DNA from: a virus
DNA: 34,748 nucleotides
Virus record (IMG/VR): IMGVR_UViG_3300044825_000641
Location: 1-34,748 of that record
Strand: one strand, 5' to 3'
Position 1 is the stretch's first letter; each line of letters starts with the position of its first letter. Shown one piece after another: positions 22,952 to 30,297 of the stretch. A program made the position numbers and the translations under genes. The notes under the pieces were generated by a model. That model did no database searches and was not told the origin of the DNA. It saw nothing but the letters and a program-made list of their open reading frames with translations.

Positions 22952-23652
22952 GCTTGCACCTCAGATGTTGGTTGCGAAATTATCCTACTTTTAAGCCAAT
23001 TTCCAATATGTCCTTCAAAGATTTTGTTACCGATATGACCCATGTTGATTTCTGGGTCTAGCCATACCGTTCCGCCTATTTCCCGCCAGCGTTTACAAAA
23101 CGAAAAATCCTCGCCGTATTTCCATTTTTTCTCGGGATCAATAAATGACTCGTATAACGGATAAAACTGGTTATTAACTGCGGCATCGTGATAAAAGGTC
23201 TCTGGATAGGCTTCAATCATCTTGGTTACGCAGTTTTTTGTTATTTTTAAAAAGCCCGTTGGTACGCGATCCACCTCTAAAAGCCCCGTTTCTGGGTCGG
23301 CTCTTAGATACTTTCTATCTTCAATCCAGCCTACGTTGAACTTTAGCGGATCAACCCTTGCCGGATAAGCCCCAGCCACAAAGTCTACTGGGTGGTCTAT
23401 AAGCTTTAAAAGGGCTCCCTCTTCCCAGGCTACGTCCGAGTCAATAAATACCAGTTCATCGCAGTCAGAGTGGTAAAAATTGGTTGTTATTACCCCTCGG
23501 CAGTCGGCTATTAGGGCGTTTCCTACGTCATCCACAAATGTAAAACGGTCGCCACGCTTGATCAGGGCTATGCAGTCAGTCATCAGAGAGCGCATAGTTC
23601 CCATGTGAACAACGCCTGTATAGGCTGGCATGGCAATCATTATGTGTTTCAT
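22948..23652 (-). CDS. GT-A-fold glycosyltransferase
   Basis: A 234-residue enzyme. The N-terminal MKHIMIAMPAYTG and the nucleotide-sugar/metal motif FIDSDVAW (Asp71-x-Asp73, a DXD site) are followed by VDFVAGAYPARVDP, VPTGFLKI, GEDFSFCKRWREIGGTVWLD (Glu181-Asp182 as likely base) and MGHIG (His206). This is the pattern of GT2-like phage glycosyltransferases. It could modify DNA bases, capsid or tail proteins, or host surface glycans; its place between coat and fibre genes favours a virion or surface target. The ATG at 23652 was chosen for the GGAGGAG five bases upstream. It lies after a strong terminator. Confidence 0.85.
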   Translation of the reverse strand: MKHIMIAMPAYTGVVHMGTMRSLMTDCIALIKRGDRFTFVDDVGNALIADCRGVITTNFYHSDCDELVFIDSDVAWEEGALLKLIDHPVDFVAGAYPARVDPLKFNVGWIEDRKYLRADPETGLLEVDRVPTGFLKITKNCVTKMIEAYPETFYHDAAVNNQFYPLYESFIDPEKKWKYGEDFSFCKRWREIGGTVWLDPEINMGHIGNKIFEGHIGNWLKSRIISQPTSEVQA

Positions 23653-23667
23653 GTCTCCTCCAAAAAG

Positions 23668-23696
23668 AAAAGCCACCCCTTTTGAGGGTGGCTTTT
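23668..23696 (-). terminator. Terminator between coat-associated and glycosyltransferase genes
   Basis: A perfect 11-pair stem, AAAAGCCACCC (23668-23678) with GGGTGGCTTTT (23686-23696), and a 7-base loop. On the minus strand it is followed by CTTTTTGG. It lies 17 bases after the stop of the small coat-associated gene and just before the glycosyltransferase ribosome-binding site. It would reduce transcription of fibre genes relative to scaffold and coat, which are needed in hundreds of copies. Confidence 0.85.
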
Positions 23697-23713
23697 CATG
23701 TCAAACAAACATC

Positions 23714-23950
23714 TTAGGCGGTAATACCGATGTTTTTCAATGCAGTAATGATGCTATTTACGCGAGCGCAAACATCGGCTGTGGAGGCCGTTGTTGACAC
23801 CAGCGGAGTAATTGCACCAGCCTGAACTACGGGGGTTTCGCCATAAAAGCCAACTTCACCTCCAGCGATACCGATGAGAACACCATCGGATGCGCTACCG
23901 TTTAACAGGTAGTTGGAGGTTTGGGTAGATGCGGGGCCCGGATTGCTCAT
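23714..23950 (-). CDS. Small coat-associated protein (decoration or head-fibre type)
   Basis: A 78-residue protein directly after the coat gene, 23 bases apart. The N-terminus is Ser/Thr-rich and the end reads TADVCARVNSIITALKNIGI, the short helical C-terminus seen in many small phage proteins next to coat genes (usually DVxAKxNAIITALKxxGI). It is expressed at coat level because the terminator follows it. A decoration or head-fibre subunit is the likely role. Confidence 0.65.
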   Translation of the reverse strand: MSNPGPASTQTSNYLLNGSASDGVLIGIAGGEVGFYGETPVVQAGAITPLVSTTASTADVCARVNSIITALKNIGITA

Positions 23951-23973
23951 TTTTAGGTTCCTTTCTCAGTTAA

Positions 23974-25221
23974 TTAGGCTGCAACTCGGCAACCGAGTTC
24001 AGGATAGAGGGGAGCCCAGCCGTACAGAACATCCAGACGGGTCGGGATCGAGTCGTTGTTGATCGTATATTGACGAACAACACGAATCGACAGACCAAGC
24101 TGCTTGTCCGAAGCGCGGCCAGCAAAATGAACGCCATCCGGCAGCTCCAGGTCAGCGGTTGCCAGCGTGTAGGCGTTCCGATGGAACACCAGGTTCTGCG
24201 GGCTAACGGCACCGGTCTTGTTAAAGGGCGTGACCGCAGCAGAAGCCGAGGTTGAAGCCACTTCAACGTTCTGGAACTGTCCACCGGTGATGATTGCCGG
24301 GGAAACGGTTACAGAACCAGAGCCGCCCGAGGTGATGGTCACATCTGACATCACAACAAACGACCGCTTGACGTTGCCGCCATAGGGCTGACGGTTCTGG
24401 GGGTTGACCGCAAACACGCCATCAATCTGGATTGTGTCGCCAGCCTTCAGAACTGCGTTGGCAGTAGCGGCAGCAATCGTGATTGTGGAGGTCTGTGCCC
24501 AGCCAGTTGTCAGCGAACCCGTGAAGGTCACCGTGTTGGTGGACATCGTTGCGGTGGCGTATGAACCATAGGTGTGTGCAACCACGTTCTGATCCATGTA
24601 CCAGTTCATGCCGATGGTGTCTTTACCCATCAGGCCCTTTTCGTACTGTGCCGAAATCGTGCCCTGGGGGTTAAAGAGTCCCTTGAGCGAACCGACGATG
24701 GAAGCGCCCGTGAAAGGATCAACCACGCAAGAACGCTTGCCGTCACGCGGAGCTGCCTCGCCGTCCAGATAAGCTTGGGCGGTCAGGAAGGTAGCGATGT
24801 CGGAGGGAACTACGCCAGCGGTGCCAACGGTGTTGGCGGTGTTTAGAACGGCCATAGTCGTGCCATCAAAGTCCATTTTGTTGGCGATAGCGGCGATAGC
24901 GGGCTTCAGAACACGGTCGCTGAACATATCCAACGACAGGGCTAAGTCCTGGGTTGTGAACTGGGTGTCAACGTGGAACTGGGTTGAGAGGGTCACCGGG
25001 ACGGAAGTCTCGTTGAAGTCCTCGACGTTAAGCGCAGGGCCGGTCGTACCAATAAAACGACCCGGACGGCGGACGTTTACGGTGTTACCAATCTTAGCGC
25101 CAACAACCGCAAATTGATCGTCATAAGAACGGTCAACGCGGGCCGTGAACGTAAGTTCGTTTTCCAAGACCATCAACGCCTCGTTGGTGATCATGGAGAT
25201 AGTTAGCAAATTATTTGCCAT
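23974..25221 (-). CDS. Major coat protein, P22 gp5-like
   Basis: A 415-residue HK97-fold coat protein. MANNLLTISMITNEALMVLE is the typical gp5 N-terminal arm, followed by IGNTVNVRRPGRFIGTTGPA, FHVDTQFTTQDLALSLDMFS, VLKPAIAAIANKMDFD and a region (about 230-330) that corresponds to the inserted domain. AGDTIQIDGVFAVNPQNRQP is also typical of the family. Length is close to P22 coat (430). GGAG lies 9 bases before the ATG. It is expressed from the promoter upstream of the scaffold gene. Confidence 0.95.
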   Translation of the reverse strand: MANNLLTISMITNEALMVLENELTFTARVDRSYDDQFAVVGAKIGNTVNVRRPGRFIGTTGPALNVEDFNETSVPVTLSTQFHVDTQFTTQDLALSLDMFSDRVLKPAIAAIANKMDFDGTTMAVLNTANTVGTAGVVPSDIATFLTAQAYLDGEAAPRDGKRSCVVDPFTGASIVGSLKGLFNPQGTISAQYEKGLMGKDTIGMNWYMDQNVVAHTYGSYATATMSTNTVTFTGSLTTGWAQTSTITIAAATANAVLKAGDTIQIDGVFAVNPQNRQPYGGNVKRSFVVMSDVTITSGGSGSVTVSPAIITGGQFQNVEVASTSASAAVTPFNKTGAVSPQNLVFHRNAYTLATADLELPDGVHFAGRASDKQLGLSIRVVRQYTINNDSIPTRLDVLYGWAPLYPELGCRVAA

Positions 25222-25255
25222 TTTTCATTGCTCCAAAAAAGGTTTAGGTTGCCCC

Positions 25256-26170
25256 TTACCGAATCTTCCCCGCAAGGCGAGCAGCCTTCCATTGCTGGTA
25301 GGTGCCGTGGTATTGACGGTTGGAATCCAATCCTGTCTCTACCGAGGCGCTGCTTGCCTTAATGGGCGTAATCGGAGCCGGAGCACTCGATTTCTTCGCA
25401 ACAGGTTCCTTCTTGCTAGGCGGCTCGGCTTTCTCAAACTTTGCCTCCAACTTCCCAATCTCTCTGAGCTGCGCGGTAAGCGACTTCTCGCCTAAAGAAC
25501 GTGCGTACTCGGGGTTGTCCGCTAGGTAATACAGGAGTTGAGGCCCGTATTCACTCTCGATGATTGCCTCACTTACTGGGGCACTAACAGGAATATCCCC
25601 GGCAGCGGCAATCGTTTCATCCAAGTCCGGCAAGTCACTTTTCGCAGCTTCTAGCCGCTTTTGAAACTCCGCCTGCTTACGGCTTTGTTCCTCGGCAGCC
25701 TTGCGAGCCATTTCTTGCTGTTCACGCTCCCGCAGCTTCTTGTCGGTTGTCCACTCGGCCAGAGCTTCAGCGTACTCCAGGGCGTCATTGAATTGGCTTG
25801 GATCGGGTTTAGGGTCTGGGTCGGCCTTCTCAGGCGGGTTCGCCTTGGCTTCCAGCTCCTTGACTCGATTCTCCAGCTCTTGACGGGCCTGGCGCTCGCG
25901 TTCCGCTTCTTGGCGGGCGAGCTCACGCTGCTTCGTCAGTTCCGAAAACCGCTTTTCAAGCTTGGGATTTTGCTTCTTTTCACCTGTTGCAGCCTCTGGT
26001 TCGCTGGTCGGTTCACTCGCCTCGGGCTCGACTGCTGGCTCCGCTTCTGCGGCCTCAACAGGTTCCGGCGCTAAACCAATTTTCTTCAACGAAAATTCGG
26101 CTAAATTCTCACTTGTTACCACATTCGCAGCCTGTTTCCGGGCTGGCTCTTGTGCTACTGCTTCGGACAT
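25256..26170 (-). CDS. Scaffolding protein
   Basis: A 304-residue, highly charged helical protein. It has a long acidic start (EPVEAAEAEPAVEPEASEPT), a central coiled coil with dense Arg/Gln/Glu (RQEAERERQARQELENRVKE), and a basic helical C-terminus (YHGTYQQWKAARLAGKIR) that would bind the coat protein as in P22 gp8. Length equals P22 scaffold (303). GGAG precedes the ATG by 6 bases. It is the first gene after the operator-bearing promoter at 26219-26247. Confidence 0.85.
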   Translation of the reverse strand: MSEAVAQEPARKQAANVVTSENLAEFSLKKIGLAPEPVEAAEAEPAVEPEASEPTSEPEAATGEKKQNPKLEKRFSELTKQRELARQEAERERQARQELENRVKELEAKANPPEKADPDPKPDPSQFNDALEYAEALAEWTTDKKLREREQQEMARKAAEEQSRKQAEFQKRLEAAKSDLPDLDETIAAAGDIPVSAPVSEAIIESEYGPQLLYYLADNPEYARSLGEKSLTAQLREIGKLEAKFEKAEPPSKKEPVAKKSSAPAPITPIKASSASVETGLDSNRQYHGTYQQWKAARLAGKIR

Positions 26171-26218
26171 GGATTACTCCAAGAATAAACCCGATGAACC
26201 CATCGGTAGGTAAAGCAA

Positions 26219-26247
26219 ATTAGAAACCGTTTACCAATAGATGTCAA
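26219..26247 (-). promoter_or_regulatory. Scaffold/coat promoter with AAACGGTTT operator in the spacer
   Basis: On the minus strand TTGACA (26247-26242), a 17-base spacer and TCTAAT (26224-26219) form a near-consensus sigma70 promoter. AAACGGTTT (26232-26224) sits in the spacer and shares its last T with the -10 box, exactly as in the early promoter at 2043-2070. It lies in the 80-base gap between portal and scaffold and would give high, separately controlled output of scaffold, coat and the small coat-associated gene. Confidence 0.75.
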
Positions 26248-26250
26248 CTA

Positions 26251-28410
26251 TCACATATTGGCTATCTGTCGCTGCTGTTGGATGAACGGGTTTTCGGTCT
26301 GATTGACTTCCCGCTCCGCAAACATAGCTACCTGGTTTTGCTCGGCATCCTTCTCCCTGATTGCCTGCTGTAATTCCCCAATATCCATGCGCTTTAATAG
26401 CATCTTGGTGATGGCATCCAGCTCGGTCTTATCCTGAGCTGTCTTGGCCGCCAGAATCTGCTGGTTGACCTTGGCCTCGTTGATTGTGTCGGTGTTGTAG
26501 GCCCGCGAGGTGACATCCATGAGCTTGCGCTTGGTCTCACCCTCTTGCTTGATCGACTCGACATCCCCGCGATACTGCTTTTCGAGCTGTAAGGCGGCGA
26601 CCAGTTGCTGCATATCCGCAAGTTGCTTCTCTTGCTGCATGAGCTTCATCTGAATCTCGGGCGGAACCTCAGACTTGTCATCAATCTGGGCTAGCGGGTT
26701 GACCGCAGCCAGGCGGTCGGCAATGACCTCAGCCCCGGGGAAGTCCATGTTCCTGAACACCAAATCGCCCGCAAGATTGAAGAGTTCTTGGTTATTAGCA
26801 ATCATGGGCATCATGGCCTCGACAGCCTCGCGGCGCTTGCTTTGATAGCCCGGGCCGGTGTCCATGTAGACGTCATACTCACCTACTGTAACGTCATTCA
26901 GAACCTTCTCAACGCCCATTTCATCAACGGTTCGCTGGTTAATTGTTACCATTTCCGGTGTGCCATCGTAGCCAATAATCCGCAGCACCCGCTCCCGGTC
27001 GTAAATCTTCGGAATCAGGTCAAGAATGATTCGCCCGGTGTGCTTCATGGATCGGGTCAGGTTGTCGAAGAAGTGGAAGTTGGTCATATCCACTTGACTC
27101 TGCTGGCCCAAGATGGCCTTGCCAGACTGATTGCCTTGGGGAAGCTGGGACGGGTCGTAGATACCCACGACTGACTGCAAATCCTTGTCTATCGACATCG
27201 CCGCAGAAATAACCCCGGCTGGCGGCGGCTCCGGCTGAAGTCTCGTAGGTTGCGGAGCCTCCTTACCGTTAATGTCAGTCTGCTTGTAGCGCAGAACCGG
27301 CATCGACTTGATGTTGGCCTGTGCCCACTCATTCTCGTGTCCTTCGTCCTGGCCCTCGGCCATGAGCCACTTGGCCTTGGGAGCCAGGGCAATGCTCTCG
27401 GTCAGGCTGGTCTGCCAGTAGTTATACATCCGCTGGGCGTCCTTGGCGTTTCGCACTAGCCCATACTTCTTGCGCTTATCTTCGACCGTAAGCTGCTGGC
27501 CATAGACCGGGACTACGGGAATGTACCTACCCGGCCAATCGCGCTCTTCTAAAATCTCTAATCCGGTGAGCTTGCACCACTTGACTTGCTTACGGATGGT
27601 CTCGCGCTCGCCAACCACCATAATGCCTGCCGCAGCCATGATCTCAGGGCTCGGAGCTTCATCCTTATAGACTTTGGTGCCATCAGACAAAAGCAAGAGC
27701 TTGGTCTTTTTGCGCTCGATGTAGAAATACTCGGCTACGCGGATGTCCTCCTTCTGAACCCAATCGGGGTCAAAGTCACCCGTCCCGCGCTGGTTGAAGT
27801 CTCCGCCATCATCCGCGTCTGGATACTGCTTATGGAAGTCGGCCTTGCTCATCAAACTGGTAATTAAAACCTTCTCGGCGTCCGACCCGTCAGGCTGGAC
27901 AGAATTTGGGTCAAAGTAGACCGAGAACGGGTTTTCGATGGGGCGAAGGTAGATTTCCTGATCAAAGCTGTCCTCGCGGATGTAGTCCGTGACAATCCGC
28001 CAGTATCCCCAGCCAATCCTGACCGCATACTCGCCAGCCGTGTCGTAAGCGGTATCGGCGTCTGAGTTCACCTCGATATGCTTGAAGATTCCTGTGATGA
28101 CATCCGCAACCTTGGCGTTGGCCTCGGAGTTCATGGAATGTGCCCGCATCCTGGGTCTAGACTGCCGCATCTGGTTGACGATTTGCCGACAGTAGGTGTC
28201 TAGCTTATTGATCGTCAGGCAGGGTCTCGCTTCTAGGTGGCGGGAGTTCTGAACCTCAATCGGCCATTGATTTCCCGCTGAAAACCGCAAGTCATCTAAG
28301 CCCTGCTGGCGGTTTTCGGTGTCTGCTTCATTGGAAAACTTCAGGAAGTCGATTGCTTCCTGTATGCGGGAGTCCGCTGGGATTGCGCTCGGAACGTCAA
28401 TTTTTGCCAT
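26251..28410 (-). CDS. Portal protein, P22 gp1-like
   Basis: A 719-residue portal (P22: 725). It forms the dodecameric ring through which DNA enters and leaves. Family features include DFLKFSNEADTENRQQGLDD near the start, GNQWPIEVQNSRH, RPCLTINKLDTYCRQIVNQM, GEYAVRIGWGYWRIVTDY, LRPIENPFSVYFDPNSV, VPVYGQQLTVEDKRKKYGLV and SGKAILGQQSQVDMTNFHFF. The C-terminal 120 residues are coiled coil, matching the barrel that reaches into the P22 capsid. Only three bases separate it from the large terminase gene. Confidence 0.95.
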   Translation of the reverse strand: MAKIDVPSAIPADSRIQEAIDFLKFSNEADTENRQQGLDDLRFSAGNQWPIEVQNSRHLEARPCLTINKLDTYCRQIVNQMRQSRPRMRAHSMNSEANAKVADVITGIFKHIEVNSDADTAYDTAGEYAVRIGWGYWRIVTDYIREDSFDQEIYLRPIENPFSVYFDPNSVQPDGSDAEKVLITSLMSKADFHKQYPDADDGGDFNQRGTGDFDPDWVQKEDIRVAEYFYIERKKTKLLLLSDGTKVYKDEAPSPEIMAAAGIMVVGERETIRKQVKWCKLTGLEILEERDWPGRYIPVVPVYGQQLTVEDKRKKYGLVRNAKDAQRMYNYWQTSLTESIALAPKAKWLMAEGQDEGHENEWAQANIKSMPVLRYKQTDINGKEAPQPTRLQPEPPPAGVISAAMSIDKDLQSVVGIYDPSQLPQGNQSGKAILGQQSQVDMTNFHFFDNLTRSMKHTGRIILDLIPKIYDRERVLRIIGYDGTPEMVTINQRTVDEMGVEKVLNDVTVGEYDVYMDTGPGYQSKRREAVEAMMPMIANNQELFNLAGDLVFRNMDFPGAEVIADRLAAVNPLAQIDDKSEVPPEIQMKLMQQEKQLADMQQLVAALQLEKQYRGDVESIKQEGETKRKLMDVTSRAYNTDTINEAKVNQQILAAKTAQDKTELDAITKMLLKRMDIGELQQAIREKDAEQNQVAMFAEREVNQTENPFIQQQRQIANM

Positions 28411-28413
28411 GTT

Positions 28414-29709
28414 TTACCCCATCCATGAGCCCGGAATCTGGTAAACCGGCTTCTTTGGGCCAGCCTTCCGTGGTTCGTTTACCACCAATCCAATGTACCG
28501 AAACGCATCTGCACCGTGCGAATAAATGTCGTGCAGGGGCGCTTTGGAAAACTGTTTGGTATCTGGGTCAACATCATACCGATAGTGCCGCAAGCATTGT
28601 AGCCCCTGATAGCAGTTTTCCTTATCGAAATAGCACTTCGTAAACATCGTGCGAGCCGCGTTGATCGAGTCCGCAATCGGGGTTCTCGGTATGACCTGAA
28701 CCTTGTAATTGGCCTGCCGAACTATGTCCGCAATCGACCGACCAGCCGCCGCTAGAGTTGTGTTCTCGGCGTCATGGGGCAGCCAAATGGTGTCGTACAC
28801 ATACCCAAAGGACTGCATCTGGGCTAGGTAGTAGCTCATGGTCTTTTGGTTATCTTCCATGTACCGGATGAGCCGAATCTCAAAGCCTATGAACTGCACA
28901 AACCAAATGGCCGTGTTGTCCGCCCAGCCAAGGTCGAATACCGCGTGGACGGGTTTCACGGCGTCATACGGGACTTTGGTGATCCGGCCATCCATTTCAG
29001 CAAGCGTCAGCTCATGGGCAAATACCGCCCCATCGACCGTCCGGCGGCATAAGCCTTCCCAGACGTTTAGGTAGGCATCGTGATCCCTGACCTCTAGGTT
29101 CTCTTTCTCTTCCCGCAAGGTCTGTGGAAACCACGGGTTATCCCGCCAGGTAATCTTCTGGATTGTGGCGTTCTCCGGTGGGCTGATCACAAACCGCTGG
29201 TAGGTGTCGTCGGTCTCAAGCTCCGGGTTAAAGGTCACCCATATCTCGGAGCCGTCCTTACGGATCGTGGGAATCAGGATATTCCAGCTCGTTTTGGATA
29301 TGGTCTGTGCCTCTTCGCACCAGCAGATGTCCACGCCCTCAAAGGACTTGATGGACATGATGTTGTTTTTTAGGCCCACAAAAAAGAACTCGGTGCCGTT
29401 CCTACCCCTGATGCTGGTCTGGGTCACCTCATAGAACTCCGTTAGCCCAAGGGCGTCGATTTGGTCAGCCAATAGCTTATGGACTGAATCCTTAATCGAG
29501 ACCTGAAACTCCCGGGCGCAGAGAATCCGCAGCGGGTCTTTAGCTCCCTTAATCAGAAGCGCTCTAGCCACCCCCCAGCTCTTAGCTCCACCCCGGCCAC
29601 CGTACAGAACCTTGTACCGCTTGGGCTCAAACAGGCAGGCCAGCTTTACCGGAAACTCGGCCTTTGCAACCGCCTGGGCTAGTAGCTCTCTGTCCTCAAC
29701 CTCAGACAT
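28414..29709 (-). CDS. terL: Terminase large subunit
   Basis: A 431-residue packaging motor of the PBSX/Terminase_3 type. The ATPase domain has Walker A GGRGGAKS (37-44), Walker B DICWCEEA with Glu132-Glu133, and the coupling motif TFNP (159-162). The RNase-H-like nuclease has FDLGWAD (Asp259), PHDAE (Asp314) and HGADAFRY (Asp401) as metal ligands. It cuts concatemers and pumps DNA through the portal encoded next. The start overlaps the end of the small terminase gene by 8 bases. Confidence 0.96.
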   Translation of the reverse strand: MSEVEDRELLAQAVAKAEFPVKLACLFEPKRYKVLYGGRGGAKSWGVARALLIKGAKDPLRILCAREFQVSIKDSVHKLLADQIDALGLTEFYEVTQTSIRGRNGTEFFFVGLKNNIMSIKSFEGVDICWCEEAQTISKTSWNILIPTIRKDGSEIWVTFNPELETDDTYQRFVISPPENATIQKITWRDNPWFPQTLREEKENLEVRDHDAYLNVWEGLCRRTVDGAVFAHELTLAEMDGRITKVPYDAVKPVHAVFDLGWADNTAIWFVQFIGFEIRLIRYMEDNQKTMSYYLAQMQSFGYVYDTIWLPHDAENTTLAAAGRSIADIVRQANYKVQVIPRTPIADSINAARTMFTKCYFDKENCYQGLQCLRHYRYDVDPDTKQFSKAPLHDIYSHGADAFRYIGLVVNEPRKAGPKKPVYQIPGSWMG

Positions 29710-29992
29710 CTATGACTTCGGGCTTAACGAACGTCACTTGGATCGCGTTCAGGATTGGGCTGCCGTCAGCGTTCTCCATCTGGTTTACTTGGATGGCTTT
29801 GCCGTCTAGCCGGTCAATCACTTCCTTCACCGCCCAAGGCTCACCAGCTTCTGCCTGCTGTAAGAGCTGCTCCACTATCCGAGGCAATCTTGTAGGGTTC
29901 TGGACAAGCGCCTTCCGCAGAGCGTCATAGAACATCTTGCCCTTGGCTTTGTTGTTATTACCTATCGGTGCTGGCATATCGGTTGATAGCAA
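29702..29992 (-). CDS. Terminase small subunit-like protein (DUF5681-like)
   Basis: A 96-residue protein just before terL. GNNNKAKGKMFYDALRKALV, then LPRIVEQLLQQAEAGEPWAV and KEVIDRLDGKAIQ match the DUF5681 pattern found at the small-terminase position in many phages. A TTG at 29992 has AGGA 8 bases upstream; an ATG at 29977 would remove five residues but lacks any ribosome-binding site, so the TTG is preferred. It would recognise the packaging site and recruit TerL. Confidence 0.75.
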   Translation of the reverse strand: MLSTDMPAPIGNNNKAKGKMFYDALRKALVQNPTRLPRIVEQLLQQAEAGEPWAVKEVIDRLDGKAIQVNQMENADGSPILNAIQVTFVKPEVIDV

Positions 29993-30018
29993 ACGTAAGT
30001 TCCTAATCTGATGTGTAA

Positions 30019-30058
30019 ATTTTGCCTGATCTGTTTACTATTTGCAACCTTTTCATAG
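30019..30058. promoter_or_regulatory. Divergent regulatory region between small terminase and the plus-strand gene
   Basis: Minus strand: CTATGAAAAGGTTGCAAATA then GTAAACAG. It contains a possible TTGCAA -35 (30047-30042) and CAAAAT -10 (30024-30019) with 17-base spacing, and TAGTAAACAG (30040-30031), identical over 10 bases to the early-promoter operator region at 2053-2062. Plus strand: TACTAT (30036-30041) could be the -10 box of the gene at 30088. The CTATGA...AAAG.TTGCAAA block repeats that at 1530-1551. Promoter strength in either direction looks modest. Confidence 0.45.
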
Positions 30059-30087
30059 TAACCTATTCGTTCTTTCAGGAGGCTCTT

Positions 30088-30297
30088 ATGGAATCTAAGT
30101 ATCCCTTTATGTCTTTTTACCTCGATGGCTCGCAAGTCTGTGCTGAGTTCCACTCTCAATGGGCGGAAATGTCCGACATCCGCAAACTTGAGGTGCTCAA
30201 TACGGTCATGGAGCTGGTCATTGAAAAAACCTCGTCCGTTGTTACTTCCCTAGAGATCCAACGAACATCTCAATCGGGTCACCGGCTGGTGCAGTAA
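30088..30297 (+). CDS. Plus-strand orphan gene inside the late minus operon
   Basis: A 69-residue protein starting MESKYPFMSFYLDGSQVCAE. The ATG at 30088 follows a strong AGGAGG by 6 bases; a longer reading from 30022 has no ribosome-binding site. The sequence looks like a small beta-alpha protein (FYLDGSQVCAEFHSQWAEM, then a helix to about residue 47). It is the only plus-strand gene right of 5632. Its last 56 bases overlap, tail to tail, the end of the HExxH gene. It could be an early regulator read from the divergent control region. Confidence 0.65.
   Translation: MESKYPFMSFYLDGSQVCAEFHSQWAEMSDIRKLEVLNTVMELVIEKTSSVVTSLEIQRTSQSGHRLVQ

Noticed and set aside
25145-26223. Several long plus-strand frames opposite scaffold and coat genes
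   Set aside because: They mirror charged or Ala-rich codons of the minus-strand genes. The products are low-complexity Leu/Ser-rich and lack start signals.
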